Positions 27,338 to 36,432 of a stretch of DNA of 64,000 bases are shown piece after piece. Below the pieces are notes generated by a model, which searched no databases, was not told the DNA's origin, and saw only the letters and a program-made list of their open reading frames with translations. The stretch is from the NCBI RefSeq assembly GCF_900302455.1, contig NZ_ONZG01000004.1, forward strand, positions 62,001-126,000, read 5' to 3'. Position 1 is the first letter of the stretch. Each line of letters begins with the position of its first letter. A program made the translations under genes and the position numbers. The DNA is from Falsiruegeria mediterranea M17 (GTDB lineage Bacteria; Pseudomonadota; Alphaproteobacteria; Rhodobacterales; Rhodobacteraceae).

Positions 27338-28726
27338 ATGATTCGTAGATTGGCCTGTGCCGCGATGTCCGTTGCACTCTCGTTTTCCGCTGTTTCCGTG
27401 CAAGCGCAGGATGACGCGCCCGCCCAAACCCTGTTCACCAACGTGCATGTTTTTGACGGCGTGAACGAGGCCCGGATCGAAAACGCCAGCGTGCTGGTCG
27501 AAGGGAACCTGATCAAATCCGTTTCAACCGAGGCGATTGATGCACCAAACGCCACGATCATTGACGGAGAAGGGCGCACGTTGACACCGGGTTTCATCGA
27601 GAACCACGCACATCTGATGCTGATGGGGCCGTCATTGTCAGCAATGGAGGCCAACACGACCTGGGAAGACTTCGGTATTCACGGCACGCGTATGGCCGAG
27701 ATGTACCTGATGCAAGGGTTTACAACCGTGAGGGATGCCGGAGGTGCAAATGGTGGCCTTCGCCGTGCAATTGACTCGGGTCAGATCGCAGGACCTAGGT
27801 TTTACCCTTCGGGAGCTTTTCTCGGAACGCGTGGCGGTCATGCCGACTTTGCAACCTTCACCTCACCGCCGGGTGGGTCTACGAATTTTGGTCGCCTGAA
27901 TTTGTCACAGGAAATTACTGGTGTTGATGACGTGTACGTCTATGGGCGCAACAACTTCCGCATGGGGGCCACCCAGCTGAAGTTCATGATTTCGGGCGGC
28001 GTGGTGTCAGCATTTGATCCCTGGCAGCTATTGGCCGGTGCTCCTGAGGAAATCGCGGCGGCCGTGCAAGTTGCCAGCGAATACGAGAGCTATGTGATGG
28101 CCCATGCCTATCGCAAGGAAGCGATTATGAATGCGCTCAACGCGGGCGTCATGTCGATTGAACACGGGTTTTCATTCGATTGTGACATCGCGGAAGTGAT
28201 GGTTGAAAAAGGCGCTTATATCACGACCAATTTGACCGCTTTCGATCCCGGTCTTTTGGATGTCCCCGCCGTCAAGAATCAGCCGTCCAGCTTGGCAAAA
28301 GCAAAATCGGCTTCTGCCACGTTCGCGAATTACATTCCCAACATGAAGAAGTGCCCTGTACCGCGAGGTTTCCAAACAGACTGTGTCGGTTCGGTTGAGG
28401 CCTGCAATATCCAAATCGCCTACGAAAAGCATCTCAATAACGAGTTTTTTGGCCCGTTTCAGTCGATGATTACTTTGACATCAATCGGCGGTGAAATTGC
28501 GCAGCTTAGCGGCAACTTTATGAACCCATATCCTGACGCGAAACTCGGTGTCATCGAAGAGGGTGCTTATGCCGATATTTTGCTGATCGACGGCAATCCT
28601 CTTGAGGACTTCACAGTGGTGGGGACAGGCGACAAATGGTTCGGTGCAGACCCGCGTCCCGAAAGCCCTGAAACCATCCGGCTGATCATGAAAGACGGCG
28701 TGGTCTACAAGAACACGCTGAACTGA
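27338..28726 (+). CDS. Secreted amidohydrolase-family protein
   Basis: This 462-residue protein has a signal peptide (AAMSVALSFSAVSVQAQ), so it is periplasmic or exported. It has the amidohydrolase TIM-barrel pattern: FIENHAHLML (His-x-His after strand 1), a Lys-containing stretch (QLKFMISGG), VMAHAYRKEAIM and SIEHGFSFD with the further His ligands. The C-terminal beta segment is GAYADILLIDGNPLEDF. This subfamily includes Xaa-Pro dipeptidase-like and imidazolonepropionase-like enzymes. The substrate is unknown. The ATG at 27338 follows GGAGGGAAGT. Confidence 0.88.
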   Translation: MIRRLACAAMSVALSFSAVSVQAQDDAPAQTLFTNVHVFDGVNEARIENASVLVEGNLIKSVSTEAIDAPNATIIDGEGRTLTPGFIENHAHLMLMGPSLSAMEANTTWEDFGIHGTRMAEMYLMQGFTTVRDAGGANGGLRRAIDSGQIAGPRFYPSGAFLGTRGGHADFATFTSPPGGSTNFGRLNLSQEITGVDDVYVYGRNNFRMGATQLKFMISGGVVSAFDPWQLLAGAPEEIAAAVQVASEYESYVMAHAYRKEAIMNALNAGVMSIEHGFSFDCDIAEVMVEKGAYITTNLTAFDPGLLDVPAVKNQPSSLAKAKSASATFANYIPNMKKCPVPRGFQTDCVGSVEACNIQIAYEKHLNNEFFGPFQSMITLTSIGGEIAQLSGNFMNPYPDAKLGVIEEGAYADILLIDGNPLEDFTVVGTGDKWFGADPRPESPETIRLIMKDGVVYKNTLN

Positions 28727-28814
28727 TCCCGCTGATCTAATACCGCTGACCCAATCCCTCGGTGCGGCGTGGGCATTTCGATGTCTGCGCCGCGCCACTG
28801 ACAGGACGTGAGAT

Positions 28815-29564
28815 ATGCTTAAGTTTCTTTCCCTGAGTGTGCTGCTGCTTGGCGCGACCGTTGCCCATGCTGAACGCGGGATGCTGGATTGGGCGGATCT
28901 GATTGATGAGGCGGCCCAAAGCTATGAGGATCCTTATCGGGACCTGAGCGCCGAACAGCTCACCGCTTTGGTAGAGGTTGCGCGCATGCAATCACAGTTG
29001 ACGGCAACCTCGGACGATGATCAGCGGAGCGAGCTTGGTCAGCGCCTGTCCGACGCAAAAACTGCGCTTGCCGAGGATGGAGTTGATGCGGACTGGCTCA
29101 TCTCGCAGCGTTGGGTTGCGGCAGAACGTCGACGGAATGCGGCCTGGGCCGGTGATGCGGATGTGGACGGTCAAATCGTGACCTTGGGGGGGTATGTTAT
29201 CCCCGCGCCTGCGGATCAGGATGGGGTTGCCACGGTGTATCTGGTCCCCGAGCGCGGCATGTGCAGCCACGTTCCTCCGCCACCTCCGAACCAGATGGTG
29301 CGCGTTCGCCTGAACAGCGATTGGCGACCTCAGACCATTTACGAACCTGTGCGGCTGACGGGGCAGATTGCTGTTGTACCGACCGAGCGAGAAGTCGTTG
29401 TTGTTGACGGGCCTGTACGCATGCAAGCTGCGTTCACGATGGAGGCAACCAAAGTTGAACCGCTGGCGTTTGCCGGCGCGATGTCCGCAGGTGGCAAAGC
29501 TTGGGTCGAGAAGATGACGCAGCAATTGCGGGATAAAGAGGGGGATGGCCTGAATGAGGACTAG
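28815..29564 (+). CDS. Secreted DUF3299-family protein
   Basis: This 249-residue protein has a signal peptide (LKFLSLSVLLLGATVAHA). The C-terminal part carries the DUF3299 pattern: VTLGGYVIPAP, the block YLVPERGMCSHVPPPPPNQMVRV with a Cys-x-His pair, and YEPVRLTGQI. Family members are periplasmic and are often encoded beside lipoprotein export (LolCDE-like) or metal-handling genes; the biochemical role is not known. The N-terminal half has many Ala and Glu residues. It overlaps the porin gene by 11 bases, so they are likely co-expressed. Confidence 0.83.
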   Translation: MLKFLSLSVLLLGATVAHAERGMLDWADLIDEAAQSYEDPYRDLSAEQLTALVEVARMQSQLTATSDDDQRSELGQRLSDAKTALAEDGVDADWLISQRWVAAERRRNAAWAGDADVDGQIVTLGGYVIPAPADQDGVATVYLVPERGMCSHVPPPPPNQMVRVRLNSDWRPQTIYEPVRLTGQIAVVPTEREVVVVDGPVRMQAAFTMEATKVEPLAFAGAMSAGGKAWVEKMTQQLRDKEGDGLNED

Positions 29565-30738
29565 GATCTTTGCCCTTGCAGCTTTGCTCTTGTGGTCGGC
29601 GGTGCCGGCTGCCGCGCAAAGCGGTGGGTTGAACGGTCCATCCTCGGTCGGGGCCGAGCTGGATGGGGATGGGCTGACAGACCCACAGTATCGCTCGGCC
29701 TTTCCCAAGAATGTGGCACCGGGGTGGTTTGCCTGGAAAGACAGCCTGGCGGAAAACGGGTTTCGCTTCAGCATTGACTATTTGACCCTTGGGCAGTCGT
29801 CGGATTCAAATGTGGGCAACGGTCGTGCGGGCGGCGGTATCGCGCGGTTCTATGGGGCCTGGCAGGCGACGGAACAGGGATCACTGACCTTCAAGGTAGA
29901 GCATCGCCACGCCTATGGCACAGTCGCTCCTCAGTTTTTGGGCCTGAACGGCGGCGCCTTGTCGATCACGGGCACGGCGTTCAATGACAATGGCACCATG
30001 TTAACGAACCTGTTCTGGACGCAGCGGGCTGCCAGTGGAAATTGGACGCTGCAATTTGGTCAGATCGACGTCACTGACTTTGTGGATGTCTATGGCCTGG
30101 TTAGCCCCTACACCGGATTTCAAAATCTGGCGTTCAACACCAACCCGACGATCAATGCGCCGAACCCGGGGCTGGGGATCGCGGGCGGCGTCAAGCTGGG
30201 TTCGAATTTCTACGCCGTGGCCAGCGTGGCCGATGCCAATGCCGACCCCACCAACCCGGACTTTGAAGTCTTCAGCCACGGTAATCTCTTCAAGAGCCTC
30301 GAGATCGGCTATACCTCGGGCTTTGATCGGATCTACTTCGACAATGTGCATGTGACTCTGTGGCATGCCGACGCCGCAGATGATGGCAGTCGGCCCGAGG
30401 ACTATGGCGCGGCCTTTTCCGCCGCCTGGTTCCTCGACAATCAGTGGATGCCGTTTGTGCGGGCTGGTTGGGCCAAGGGCACGGCTGCGCTCTATGAGCG
30501 CTCGTTTTCCACCGGGATCGGATATTATGGGCGTAACACCGACTTGGCGGGTGTGGGGCTCAACTGGGCCGAGGCACGGGGCGTTCCGGGGACGCAGTTC
30601 ACGACCGAGCTGTTCTACCGGTTCTCGATCTCTCCGAATTTCCAAATCACGCCGTCGTTGCAATACATCGACAACCCTTTGACCTCTGCGCAGAGCGGGT
30701 TCGCCATTCTGGGGCTGCGCGCCCGTGTCGTTTTTTGA
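29554..30738 (+). CDS. OprB-like carbohydrate-selective porin
   Basis: This 394-residue outer-membrane beta-barrel protein has a signal peptide (RIFALAALLLWSAVPAAAQ). Alternating hydrophobic strands run through the sequence (FSIDYLTLGQSSD, LTFKVEHRHAYG, IYFDNVHVTLWHAD). It ends in an aromatic residue (GLRARVVF), the usual assembly signal for outer-membrane barrels. The pattern matches the OprB family, which takes up sugars and other neutral solutes. It overlaps the DUF3299 gene, giving a set of three exported proteins with the amidohydrolase. Confidence 0.85.
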   Translation: MRTRIFALAALLLWSAVPAAAQSGGLNGPSSVGAELDGDGLTDPQYRSAFPKNVAPGWFAWKDSLAENGFRFSIDYLTLGQSSDSNVGNGRAGGGIARFYGAWQATEQGSLTFKVEHRHAYGTVAPQFLGLNGGALSITGTAFNDNGTMLTNLFWTQRAASGNWTLQFGQIDVTDFVDVYGLVSPYTGFQNLAFNTNPTINAPNPGLGIAGGVKLGSNFYAVASVADANADPTNPDFEVFSHGNLFKSLEIGYTSGFDRIYFDNVHVTLWHADAADDGSRPEDYGAAFSAAWFLDNQWMPFVRAGWAKGTAALYERSFSTGIGYYGRNTDLAGVGLNWAEARGVPGTQFTTELFYRFSISPNFQITPSLQYIDNPLTSAQSGFAILGLRARVVF

Positions 30739-30838
30739 CGCTGCTCAGAGTCAAGGCTTCTTTGATTTTCGAAAGCTCTCAGGCTGACACTGCGGTATTA
30801 AGAACACGCTCTAGTATTCTGTAATTATGTGACTTCCT

Positions 30839-30870
30839 TTGAGGCACCTAAATTGTTAACGGTTCCTCAA
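30839..30870. repeat. Inverted repeat upstream of the Hint gene
   Basis: The arms TTGAGGCACC and GGTTCCTCAA pair with one mismatch around a 12-base loop. The repeat ends 31 bases before the Hint gene start. No T-run follows, so it is unlikely to be a terminator. An operator or a 5' leader hairpin are both possible. Confidence 0.4.
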
Positions 30871-30901
30871 TAAAAAAATACAAAGGCAGGCATACAGGCA
30901 G

Positions 30902-31966
30902 ATGAAAACGGGCTTTCGTGGCACGTTCGTCATTTCCTGGTCGCAAACAGATCTCGACGGCCTTGAGGCCGCTCCGCTGGATTCGCTTTCGGTGGGTGCG
31001 GTATGGTCGTGGCACGGTGAGGCGGTGCGCGTGGATGGACCCACGGGGCTGTTGCGATTGGATCATGCGGACGGTGAAGATGCGCTCCGGAAACGGGCTG
31101 CACGCAAAGTGCGGCGACTGGTGGGCGCAGCGGTACAACACAGATCGGACATCGAAGAAATCGAGTTCGACGAACCTCTGGCAGATCAGAGCTTTGTCGT
31201 CACCAATGGGGCTCAGAGCTACACGGTCACGGTCATAGATCCCGAAAACGGCGCGGCGCCGCTGTTGATGTTTCTGGATCAGATCCCGCCGCGCAACACT
31301 GATCTGTGGGTGGTGCATCATTCCCTGTCCCGTTCGGAACCCGCACATGTGGACACAAGCGGGCGCGGGGTCATCTGTTTCACACCCGGCACCCGGATCG
31401 CGACGCCCACCGGCCCGCGTTTGGTTGAGGAACTGCGCGAAGGCGACAAGGTCCAGACCCGCGATAGCGGTCCGCAGCAGATCCAGTGGATCGGTCACCG
31501 TCGCATGAGCGGCGCGCGGCTGTTTGTAATGCCTAAACTGCGCCCGGTGCGATTGCGGATGGGCGCCTTGGGGATCGACCGTCCTGATGCTGAATTGCTG
31601 GTTTCCCCCGAACACCGGATGTTGGTGAAAGGGGCAGCTGCGCAGGCGTTGTTCAACACGTCCGAGGTTTTGGTGCCCGCACGGGAGCTGATCAATGGCT
31701 CGACCATCTCGGTCGATCTGACGGTGCGCCAGGTGACCTATATTCACCTGCTGTTGCCCAGCCATCAGATCTTGTGGGCCAATGGCGTGGAAACCGAAAG
31801 TTTCCACCCGGCAAATGCGGCTCTGACCTCTTTGACGGATGAGGACCGGGCGCGCCTGCTGGGGCAGATGCCAGGGCTTGATGCTGACCCCTACAGCTAT
31901 GGCGCATTTGCGCGTCGCAACCTGACGGACACCGAATCCGCCCTGTTGCGGCACGAGGCCGCCTGA
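30902..31966 (+). CDS. Hint-domain protein (Hedgehog/intein-type fold)
   Basis: This is a 354-residue protein. The first 150 residues are a distinct N-terminal domain (FVISWSQTDLDGLEA onward) that I do not recognise. The Hint domain starts at CFTPGTRIATPTGPR, whose Cys corresponds to the nucleophile of Hedgehog-type autoprocessing. It continues with VEELREGDKVQTRDSGPQ and VSPEHRMLV, the block with a conserved His, and ends with ILWANGVETESFHPA. Such stand-alone Hint proteins are common in Rhodobacteraceae, often at the end of RTX proteins; no RTX repeats occur here. No signal peptide is visible. Whether the domain cleaves its N-terminal part is unknown. Confidence 0.85.
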   Translation: MKTGFRGTFVISWSQTDLDGLEAAPLDSLSVGAVWSWHGEAVRVDGPTGLLRLDHADGEDALRKRAARKVRRLVGAAVQHRSDIEEIEFDEPLADQSFVVTNGAQSYTVTVIDPENGAAPLLMFLDQIPPRNTDLWVVHHSLSRSEPAHVDTSGRGVICFTPGTRIATPTGPRLVEELREGDKVQTRDSGPQQIQWIGHRRMSGARLFVMPKLRPVRLRMGALGIDRPDAELLVSPEHRMLVKGAAAQALFNTSEVLVPARELINGSTISVDLTVRQVTYIHLLLPSHQILWANGVETESFHPANAALTSLTDEDRARLLGQMPGLDADPYSYGAFARRNLTDTESALLRHEAA

Positions 31967-32004
31967 GCCATCAGAAAACTTGCCAACTGTTGTTGACTAG
32001 CGTG

Positions 32005-32032
32005 TTGACTCTGGGGGCCGCGCGGATATAAG
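32005..32032 (+). promoter_or_regulatory. Predicted rpsD promoter
   Basis: TTGACT at 32005-32010 is separated by 16 bases from TATAAG at 32027-32032, close to the sigma-70 consensus. A second TTGACT lies at 31993. The -10 hexamer overlaps the loop and first base of a GCCGCGC/GCGCGGC inverted repeat (32017-32038). The leader to the rpsD start is about 115 bases, long enough to hold control by S4 itself. Confidence 0.5.
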
Positions 32033-32153
32033 CGCGGCTTCATTGGTGTTGGTGGCCCTCGCAAGGGGATCCCTGTCATGTCTGCAAAGGCAAGAGGACA
32101 ACGCCCTTCATAGCAGCCCATCCGGGCCGCGACCCTAACGAAGGAGATCAGCC

Positions 32154-32774
32154 GTGACCAAACGCACGTCTGCCAAGTACAAAATCGACCGCCGCATGGG
32201 CGAAAACATCTGGGGCCGTCCGAAGTCCCCAGTTAACCGTCGCGAATATGGCCCCGGCCAGCACGGTCAGCGCCGCAAGGGCAAACTGTCCGACTTCGGT
32301 ATCCAGCTGCGCGCCAAGCAGAAGCTCAAAGGCTACTACGGCGACCTGACCGAAAAGCAGTTCCGCCGCATCTATGCCGAAGCTGTTCGTGTGAACGGCG
32401 ACACCGGTGAAAACCTCATCGGTCTGCTGGAGCGCCGCCTGGACGCGGTTGTTTACCGCGCCAAGTTCGTTGCAACCGTTTTCGCCGCACGTCAGTTCGT
32501 GAACCACGGCCACGTCAAGGTGAACGGCAAAAAGGTCAACATCCCCTCGTACCGCGTCAAAGAAGGCGACGTGATCGAAGTGCGTGACAAATCCAAGCAG
32601 TTGGCTTTTGTGATGGAAGCAGCAGGCCTGGCCGAGCGTGACGTTCCGGACTACATCGAAGCCGACCACTCGAAGATGACCGCCACCTTCGTGCGCACCC
32701 CCGGTCTGGGCGACGTGCCGTACCCGGTTCTGATGGAACCGAACCTGGTCGTCGAATTCTACGCAAAGAACTAA
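32154..32774 (+). CDS. rpsD: 30S ribosomal protein S4
   Basis: This 206-residue protein is of normal length. The family sequence is clear: [14 protein letters not shown] near the start, the Gly/Arg-rich [16 protein letters not shown], and the S4 RNA-binding domain ([36 protein letters not shown]). It binds 16S rRNA early in 30S assembly. The start codon is GTG, with AAGGAGATC upstream. As is common in alphaproteobacteria, it is not in the large ribosomal operon. A strong terminator follows. Confidence 0.97.
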   Translation: MTKRTSAKYKIDRRMGENIWGRPKSPVNRREYGPGQHGQRRKGKLSDFGIQLRAKQKLKGYYGDLTEKQFRRIYAEAVRVNGDTGENLIGLLERRLDAVVYRAKFVATVFAARQFVNHGHVKVNGKKVNIPSYRVKEGDVIEVRDKSKQLAFVMEAAGLAERDVPDYIEADHSKMTATFVRTPGLGDVPYPVLMEPNLVVEFYAKN

Positions 32775-32892
32775 GGCGTTTACGCTTCATACAGGAAAGC
32801 ATCGAAGGGCGCGTTCGACCGAAGGGAGAGGCAGCGCCGTTCGATACGAGCCAAGCGTACAACGACTGTCTTCGCCGACAGACAGATTTCAG

Positions 32893-32924
32893 AAAGACCG
32901 CGCTTTTGGCGCGGTCTTTTTTTG
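32893..32924 (+). terminator. Terminator after rpsD
   Basis: A perfect 11-bp stem AAAGACCGCGC/GCGCGGTCTTT with a 5-base loop runs into a run of eight T. It lies about 120 bases after the rpsD stop. Confidence 0.9.
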
Positions 32925-32965
32925 TGCTCTTGCCTTTGCGGGATGCGTCATGACACCCTTTGGTC

Positions 32966-33298
32966 ATGAACCCCGAGCACTTCCGTTCCCTGATCCTGGA
33001 AAGACTGGCCGCACTGGATGCCGACGACGAGGCTGGTAAGCAGGGTCAAGCCATCGTCAAGCTTGATCAGACCAGCGTCGGACGCCTCAGCCGGATGGAT
33101 GCCTTGCAACATCAAGCCATGGCGCAGGCCACCGCCCGCAGACGCGAGGCGGAGCGGATGCGTCTGAAAGCGGCGCTCGACCGGATCGAGTGTGATGAGT
33201 TCGGATATTGCACCGATTGCGGTGAAGACATCCCTGTACTACGCCTTGAGGCTGACCCCGGCATTGCGCGCTGCGCAGAGTGCACCCGCGGGGCCTAA
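32966..33298 (+). CDS. TraR/DksA-type zinc-finger protein
   Basis: This 110-residue protein has an N-terminal helical hairpin and a C-terminal four-Cys zinc finger (CTDC-17 residues-CAEC, starting near residue 89). That is the full C-x2-C-x17-C-x2-C of DksA/TraR. It is shorter than DksA (about 150 residues). DksA proteins enter the RNA polymerase secondary channel and adjust rRNA and stress transcription; short relatives may do the same or be independent. The paired acidic residues of the DksA coiled-coil tip are not obvious. The ATG at 32966 was preferred over a TTG six bases upstream. Confidence 0.85.
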   Translation: MNPEHFRSLILERLAALDADDEAGKQGQAIVKLDQTSVGRLSRMDALQHQAMAQATARRREAERMRLKAALDRIECDEFGYCTDCGEDIPVLRLEADPGIARCAECTRGA

Positions 33299-33301
33299 GG
33301 C

Positions 33302-33763
33302 CTACAAGGGCAGAGGCCGCCCCTCCGCAATTGCCTCCATCGCGAAGTACGACGTGACACTGTCCAGCTCGACTTTCTCGATCAGCCGTTGGTAGACCTT
33401 GTCGTAGGACGCCATGTCTTCGGTCACGACTTTGAGCTGATAGTCATAATCGCCCCCGATGCGGTGAAAATCGACCACCTCGGGGATAGTCAGCACATGG
33501 CTGCGAAAGGCCTGTAGCCACTCGGCCGAATGGTGCCTTGTGCGCAGCATCACAAAGACCACTAGGTTCAGGCCCAGCTGTTGCCGGTCGATCCGCGCGG
33601 TGGACCCTTGCAGCAGGCCACTGTCATTCAGCGCCTTCAGGCGACGCCAGCAGGCGTTCTGCGACAGGCCGACGCGATCGGCCAGCTCTCGTTGAGACAG
33701 GCTGCCGTCCTTTTGCAGTTCGCGCAGCAGCTTGATGTCAATCTGATCGAGTGTTTTTTGCAT
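33302..33763 (-). CDS. Lrp/AsnC-family transcriptional regulator
   Basis: This 153-residue protein has a classical N-terminal helix-turn-helix (SQRELADRVGLSQNACWRRLKALNDSGLL) and a C-terminal RAM (amino-acid sensing) domain with HRIGGDYDYQLKVV. It belongs to the leucine-responsive regulator family. It is divergent from the class V aminotransferase at 33866 across a 102-bp gap, which makes that gene the likely target and an amino acid the likely effector (inference). Confidence 0.92.
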   Translation of the reverse strand: MQKTLDQIDIKLLRELQKDGSLSQRELADRVGLSQNACWRRLKALNDSGLLQGSTARIDRQQLGLNLVVFVMLRTRHHSAEWLQAFRSHVLTIPEVVDFHRIGGDYDYQLKVVTEDMASYDKVYQRLIEKVELDSVTSYFAMEAIAEGRPLPL

Positions 33764-33865
33764 TTCAAATCATATGACCCAAAAAAACCGAGCTTCAAGC
33801 AAAATCTGAGTATGTTTCCTCGGGCTGACAATATCACATTGGTCCTTGTAATAGGAGCCCACCTC

Positions 33866-35281
33866 ATGACCCTGACCCATTTCCGCGAAACCATCGAAGC
33901 CGCCACTCACGATAACACCCTCGCGGATGGGCTGATCGGAGAGAATGTTCTGATCCCGGGTCTGCATGGGGACGTGCCGCTTGTTTATGCGGATTACGTT
34001 GCTTCGGGGCGCGCGTTGCGCCAGGTCGAAGACTATGTGGCCACGCATGTGTTGCCGTTTTATGCCAACAGCCACACCGAAGCCTCCTATTGCGGATCCT
34101 ACATGACTCGGTTGCGTCGTGACGCGCGCGCCGAGATTGCCCGCCTTGTTGGTGCCACGGAAGAGGACGCGGTGATCTTTGCCGGGTCTGGTGCCACCGC
34201 GGGTCTCAACCGGCTGGTCAGCTTGATGGGAGTTGAGAGGGCCGACCGGCCGGTTGTATTGATCGGGCCGTATGAGCATCATTCCAACATCCTGCCCTGG
34301 CGTGAAAGCAAGGCGCAGGTGGTCGAAATCCCCGAAGGCGACGGCGGCGGGCCGGATCTGGCTGCGCTTGAGGCAGCATTGATCGAACACGCAGCTGCGG
34401 ATCTGATCATCGGCAGCTTCTCGGCCGCGTCGAACGTGACCGGCATCATCACCGATCCCGATCCTGTGACCCGGTTGCTGAAACGCTATGGCGCCCTGTC
34501 GGTTTGGGATTATGCCGGTGGAGGACCGTACCTGCCCATGTCCATGGGGCAGGGTGCTGTGCGCAAGGACGCGATCGTGGTCTCTCCGCACAAGTTCCCG
34601 GGTGGTCCGGGGGCCTCGGGCGTGTTGGTCGTGAACAAGGGCGCGGTCAAGCGCGACTGCCCAAGTTGGCCGGGTGGCGGGACGGTGTCCTTTGTCTCGC
34701 CCTGGCGGCATGACTATTCCGACGACCTTTCCGTGCGTGAAGAGGCGGGCACGCCCAATGTCGTCGGCGACATCCGGGCAGCGTTGGCCTTTATTGTCAA
34801 AGACGCGGTGGGGGCCGATGCGATCGCTGTACGCGAGGCGAAATACAACCAGATGGCGCTGGACGGCTGGGCCGACAACCCGCATCTGACGCTTTTGGGC
34901 ACGGACGCTGCGCATCGCTTGCCGATCTTTTCGTTTCTGGTGCAGGACACATCTGGCGCGCCGGTACACCAGCAGCTGTTCACCCGGATGCTGAGCGACA
35001 TCTACGGTATTCAGGCCCGCGGCGGCTGCGCCTGTGCGGGGCCTTATGCACACCGCCTGCTCGGCATCGACCGCGAGATGTCGATGGCGCTGCATGCCGA
35101 TCTGGAAGCTGGCCGAGAGTTGCAGAAACCGGGCTGGGTGCGTCTTAATTTTTCTTATCTGATGAGCGAAGAAACAGTTCAGTTCATCATTGACAGCGTC
35201 ACCGACCTGTCCCACCGGACCGAAGAGTATGCGCCGTTCTACAACGTCGACCCCGCTACGGCTCGGTTCAAGGCGGCGTGA
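33866..35281 (+). CDS. Class V aminotransferase (PLP enzyme, cysteine-desulfurase-like)
   Basis: This 471-residue PLP enzyme belongs to the class V aminotransferase/NifS-like superfamily. The PLP-binding Lys is Lys243 in VVSPHKFPGGPGASG. Also visible are VIFAGSGATAGLNRLV, the cofactor ring-stacking region YEHHSNILPWRES and an active-site-like loop GGCACAGPYAHRLLG with two Cys where desulfurases have one. It is longer than SufS (about 410), with an extra C-terminal region. No suf genes are nearby. Activity (desulfurase, transaminase or lyase) is undecided. The ATG at 33866 follows AGGAG. Confidence 0.85.
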   Translation: MTLTHFRETIEAATHDNTLADGLIGENVLIPGLHGDVPLVYADYVASGRALRQVEDYVATHVLPFYANSHTEASYCGSYMTRLRRDARAEIARLVGATEEDAVIFAGSGATAGLNRLVSLMGVERADRPVVLIGPYEHHSNILPWRESKAQVVEIPEGDGGGPDLAALEAALIEHAAADLIIGSFSAASNVTGIITDPDPVTRLLKRYGALSVWDYAGGGPYLPMSMGQGAVRKDAIVVSPHKFPGGPGASGVLVVNKGAVKRDCPSWPGGGTVSFVSPWRHDYSDDLSVREEAGTPNVVGDIRAALAFIVKDAVGADAIAVREAKYNQMALDGWADNPHLTLLGTDAAHRLPIFSFLVQDTSGAPVHQQLFTRMLSDIYGIQARGGCACAGPYAHRLLGIDREMSMALHADLEAGRELQKPGWVRLNFSYLMSEETVQFIIDSVTDLSHRTEEYAPFYNVDPATARFKAA

Positions 35282-35346
35282 CGGTTTTGCCGCTTTTCTA
35301 GCGGAGGTGAGAGCGATATGACGGGGCTATCCAAGGGAGCCCTGAC

Positions 35347-36432
35347 ATGAACGAACTCACCCCGCAGCCTGGCATCATGGACATCGCCCTGTACCAAGGG
35401 GGCGCGGCCCATGTGAAAGGCGTCGAGAATGTCATCAAGCTCAGCTCGAACGAGAACCCGTTCGGGCCAAGCCCAAAGGCGATTGACGCCGTGCGCGACA
35501 GTGCGGCAGATCTGCATCGATATCCCAGCACCGACCATGGCCCGTTGCGGGCGGCCATTGGTGTGCAGCATGGGCTCGATCCCGATCGCATCATCTGCGG
35601 TGTAGGCAGTGATGAGGTTCTGCAGTTCGTCGTGCAGTGTTACGCCGGTGTCGGCGACGAAGTGATCTATACCGAGCACGGGTTTTCCATGTATCCGATC
35701 CTGGCCCGCGCCGCCGGAGCGGTTCCGGTGCAGGTGCCCGAGCGCGATCGCATGGTGGATGTGGACGCTATCCTGTCGGCATGCACCGACCGTACGCGTG
35801 TGGTGTTCCTGACCAATCCGGGCAATCCGACCTCAACCATGATCCCCGAGGCAGAGGTGATGCGCCTGGCTTCTGGCTTGCCGGGGCACGTGATCCTGGT
35901 GGTGGATGGGGCCTATACAGAATACGTCGATGGCTTTGACGGCGGCGCGTCGGTCGTAGATGCCCATGACAATGTGATCATGACGCGCACATTCTCCAAG
36001 ATCTATGGCTTGGGGGGGATGCGTGTCGGTTGGGGTTATGCGCCAAGGGCGATCATTGATGTGCTGAACCGGGTCCGCCAACCGTTCAACCTGTCTGCAA
36101 CCGCTCTGGCTGCGGCCGAGGCCGCGGTGCGCGATCAGGGGTATGTTGAACACTGCCGATCGGAAAACACGCGCCTGGGCGCTTGGCTGGCAGAAGAACT
36201 GGCCAAGCTTGGCGTGCCGTCGGATCCGTCAAACACGAACTTCATCCTTGCCCGCTTTGCCGATCAGGCCGAGGCCGAGGCCTGTGACGCTTATTTGCAG
36301 CAGCAGGGGTTGATCGTTCGGCGTGTGGCTGGATACAACCTGCCAAATGCTTTGCGGATCACCGTAGGGGATGAAACGGCCTGTCATCGCGTGGCAAAGG
36401 CCATCACGGACTTCAAGGAGCGCCACCAATGA
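35347..36432 (+). CDS. hisC: Histidinol-phosphate/aromatic aminotransferase
   Basis: This 361-residue fold-type I PLP enzyme has [14 protein letters not shown] near the start, [14 protein letters not shown] in the core and the cofactor Lys218 in [15 protein letters not shown]. The family converts imidazole-acetol phosphate to histidinol phosphate, and many members also transaminate phenylpyruvate or prephenate. Overlap by four bases with tyrA and distance from the hisZG genes in the same window favour a role in tyrosine and phenylalanine synthesis here (inference). Confidence 0.9.
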   Translation: MNELTPQPGIMDIALYQGGAAHVKGVENVIKLSSNENPFGPSPKAIDAVRDSAADLHRYPSTDHGPLRAAIGVQHGLDPDRIICGVGSDEVLQFVVQCYAGVGDEVIYTEHGFSMYPILARAAGAVPVQVPERDRMVDVDAILSACTDRTRVVFLTNPGNPTSTMIPEAEVMRLASGLPGHVILVVDGAYTEYVDGFDGGASVVDAHDNVIMTRTFSKIYGLGGMRVGWGYAPRAIIDVLNRVRQPFNLSATALAAAEAAVRDQGYVEHCRSENTRLGAWLAEELAKLGVPSDPSNTNFILARFADQAEAEACDAYLQQQGLIVRRVAGYNLPNALRITVGDETACHRVAKAITDFKERHQ

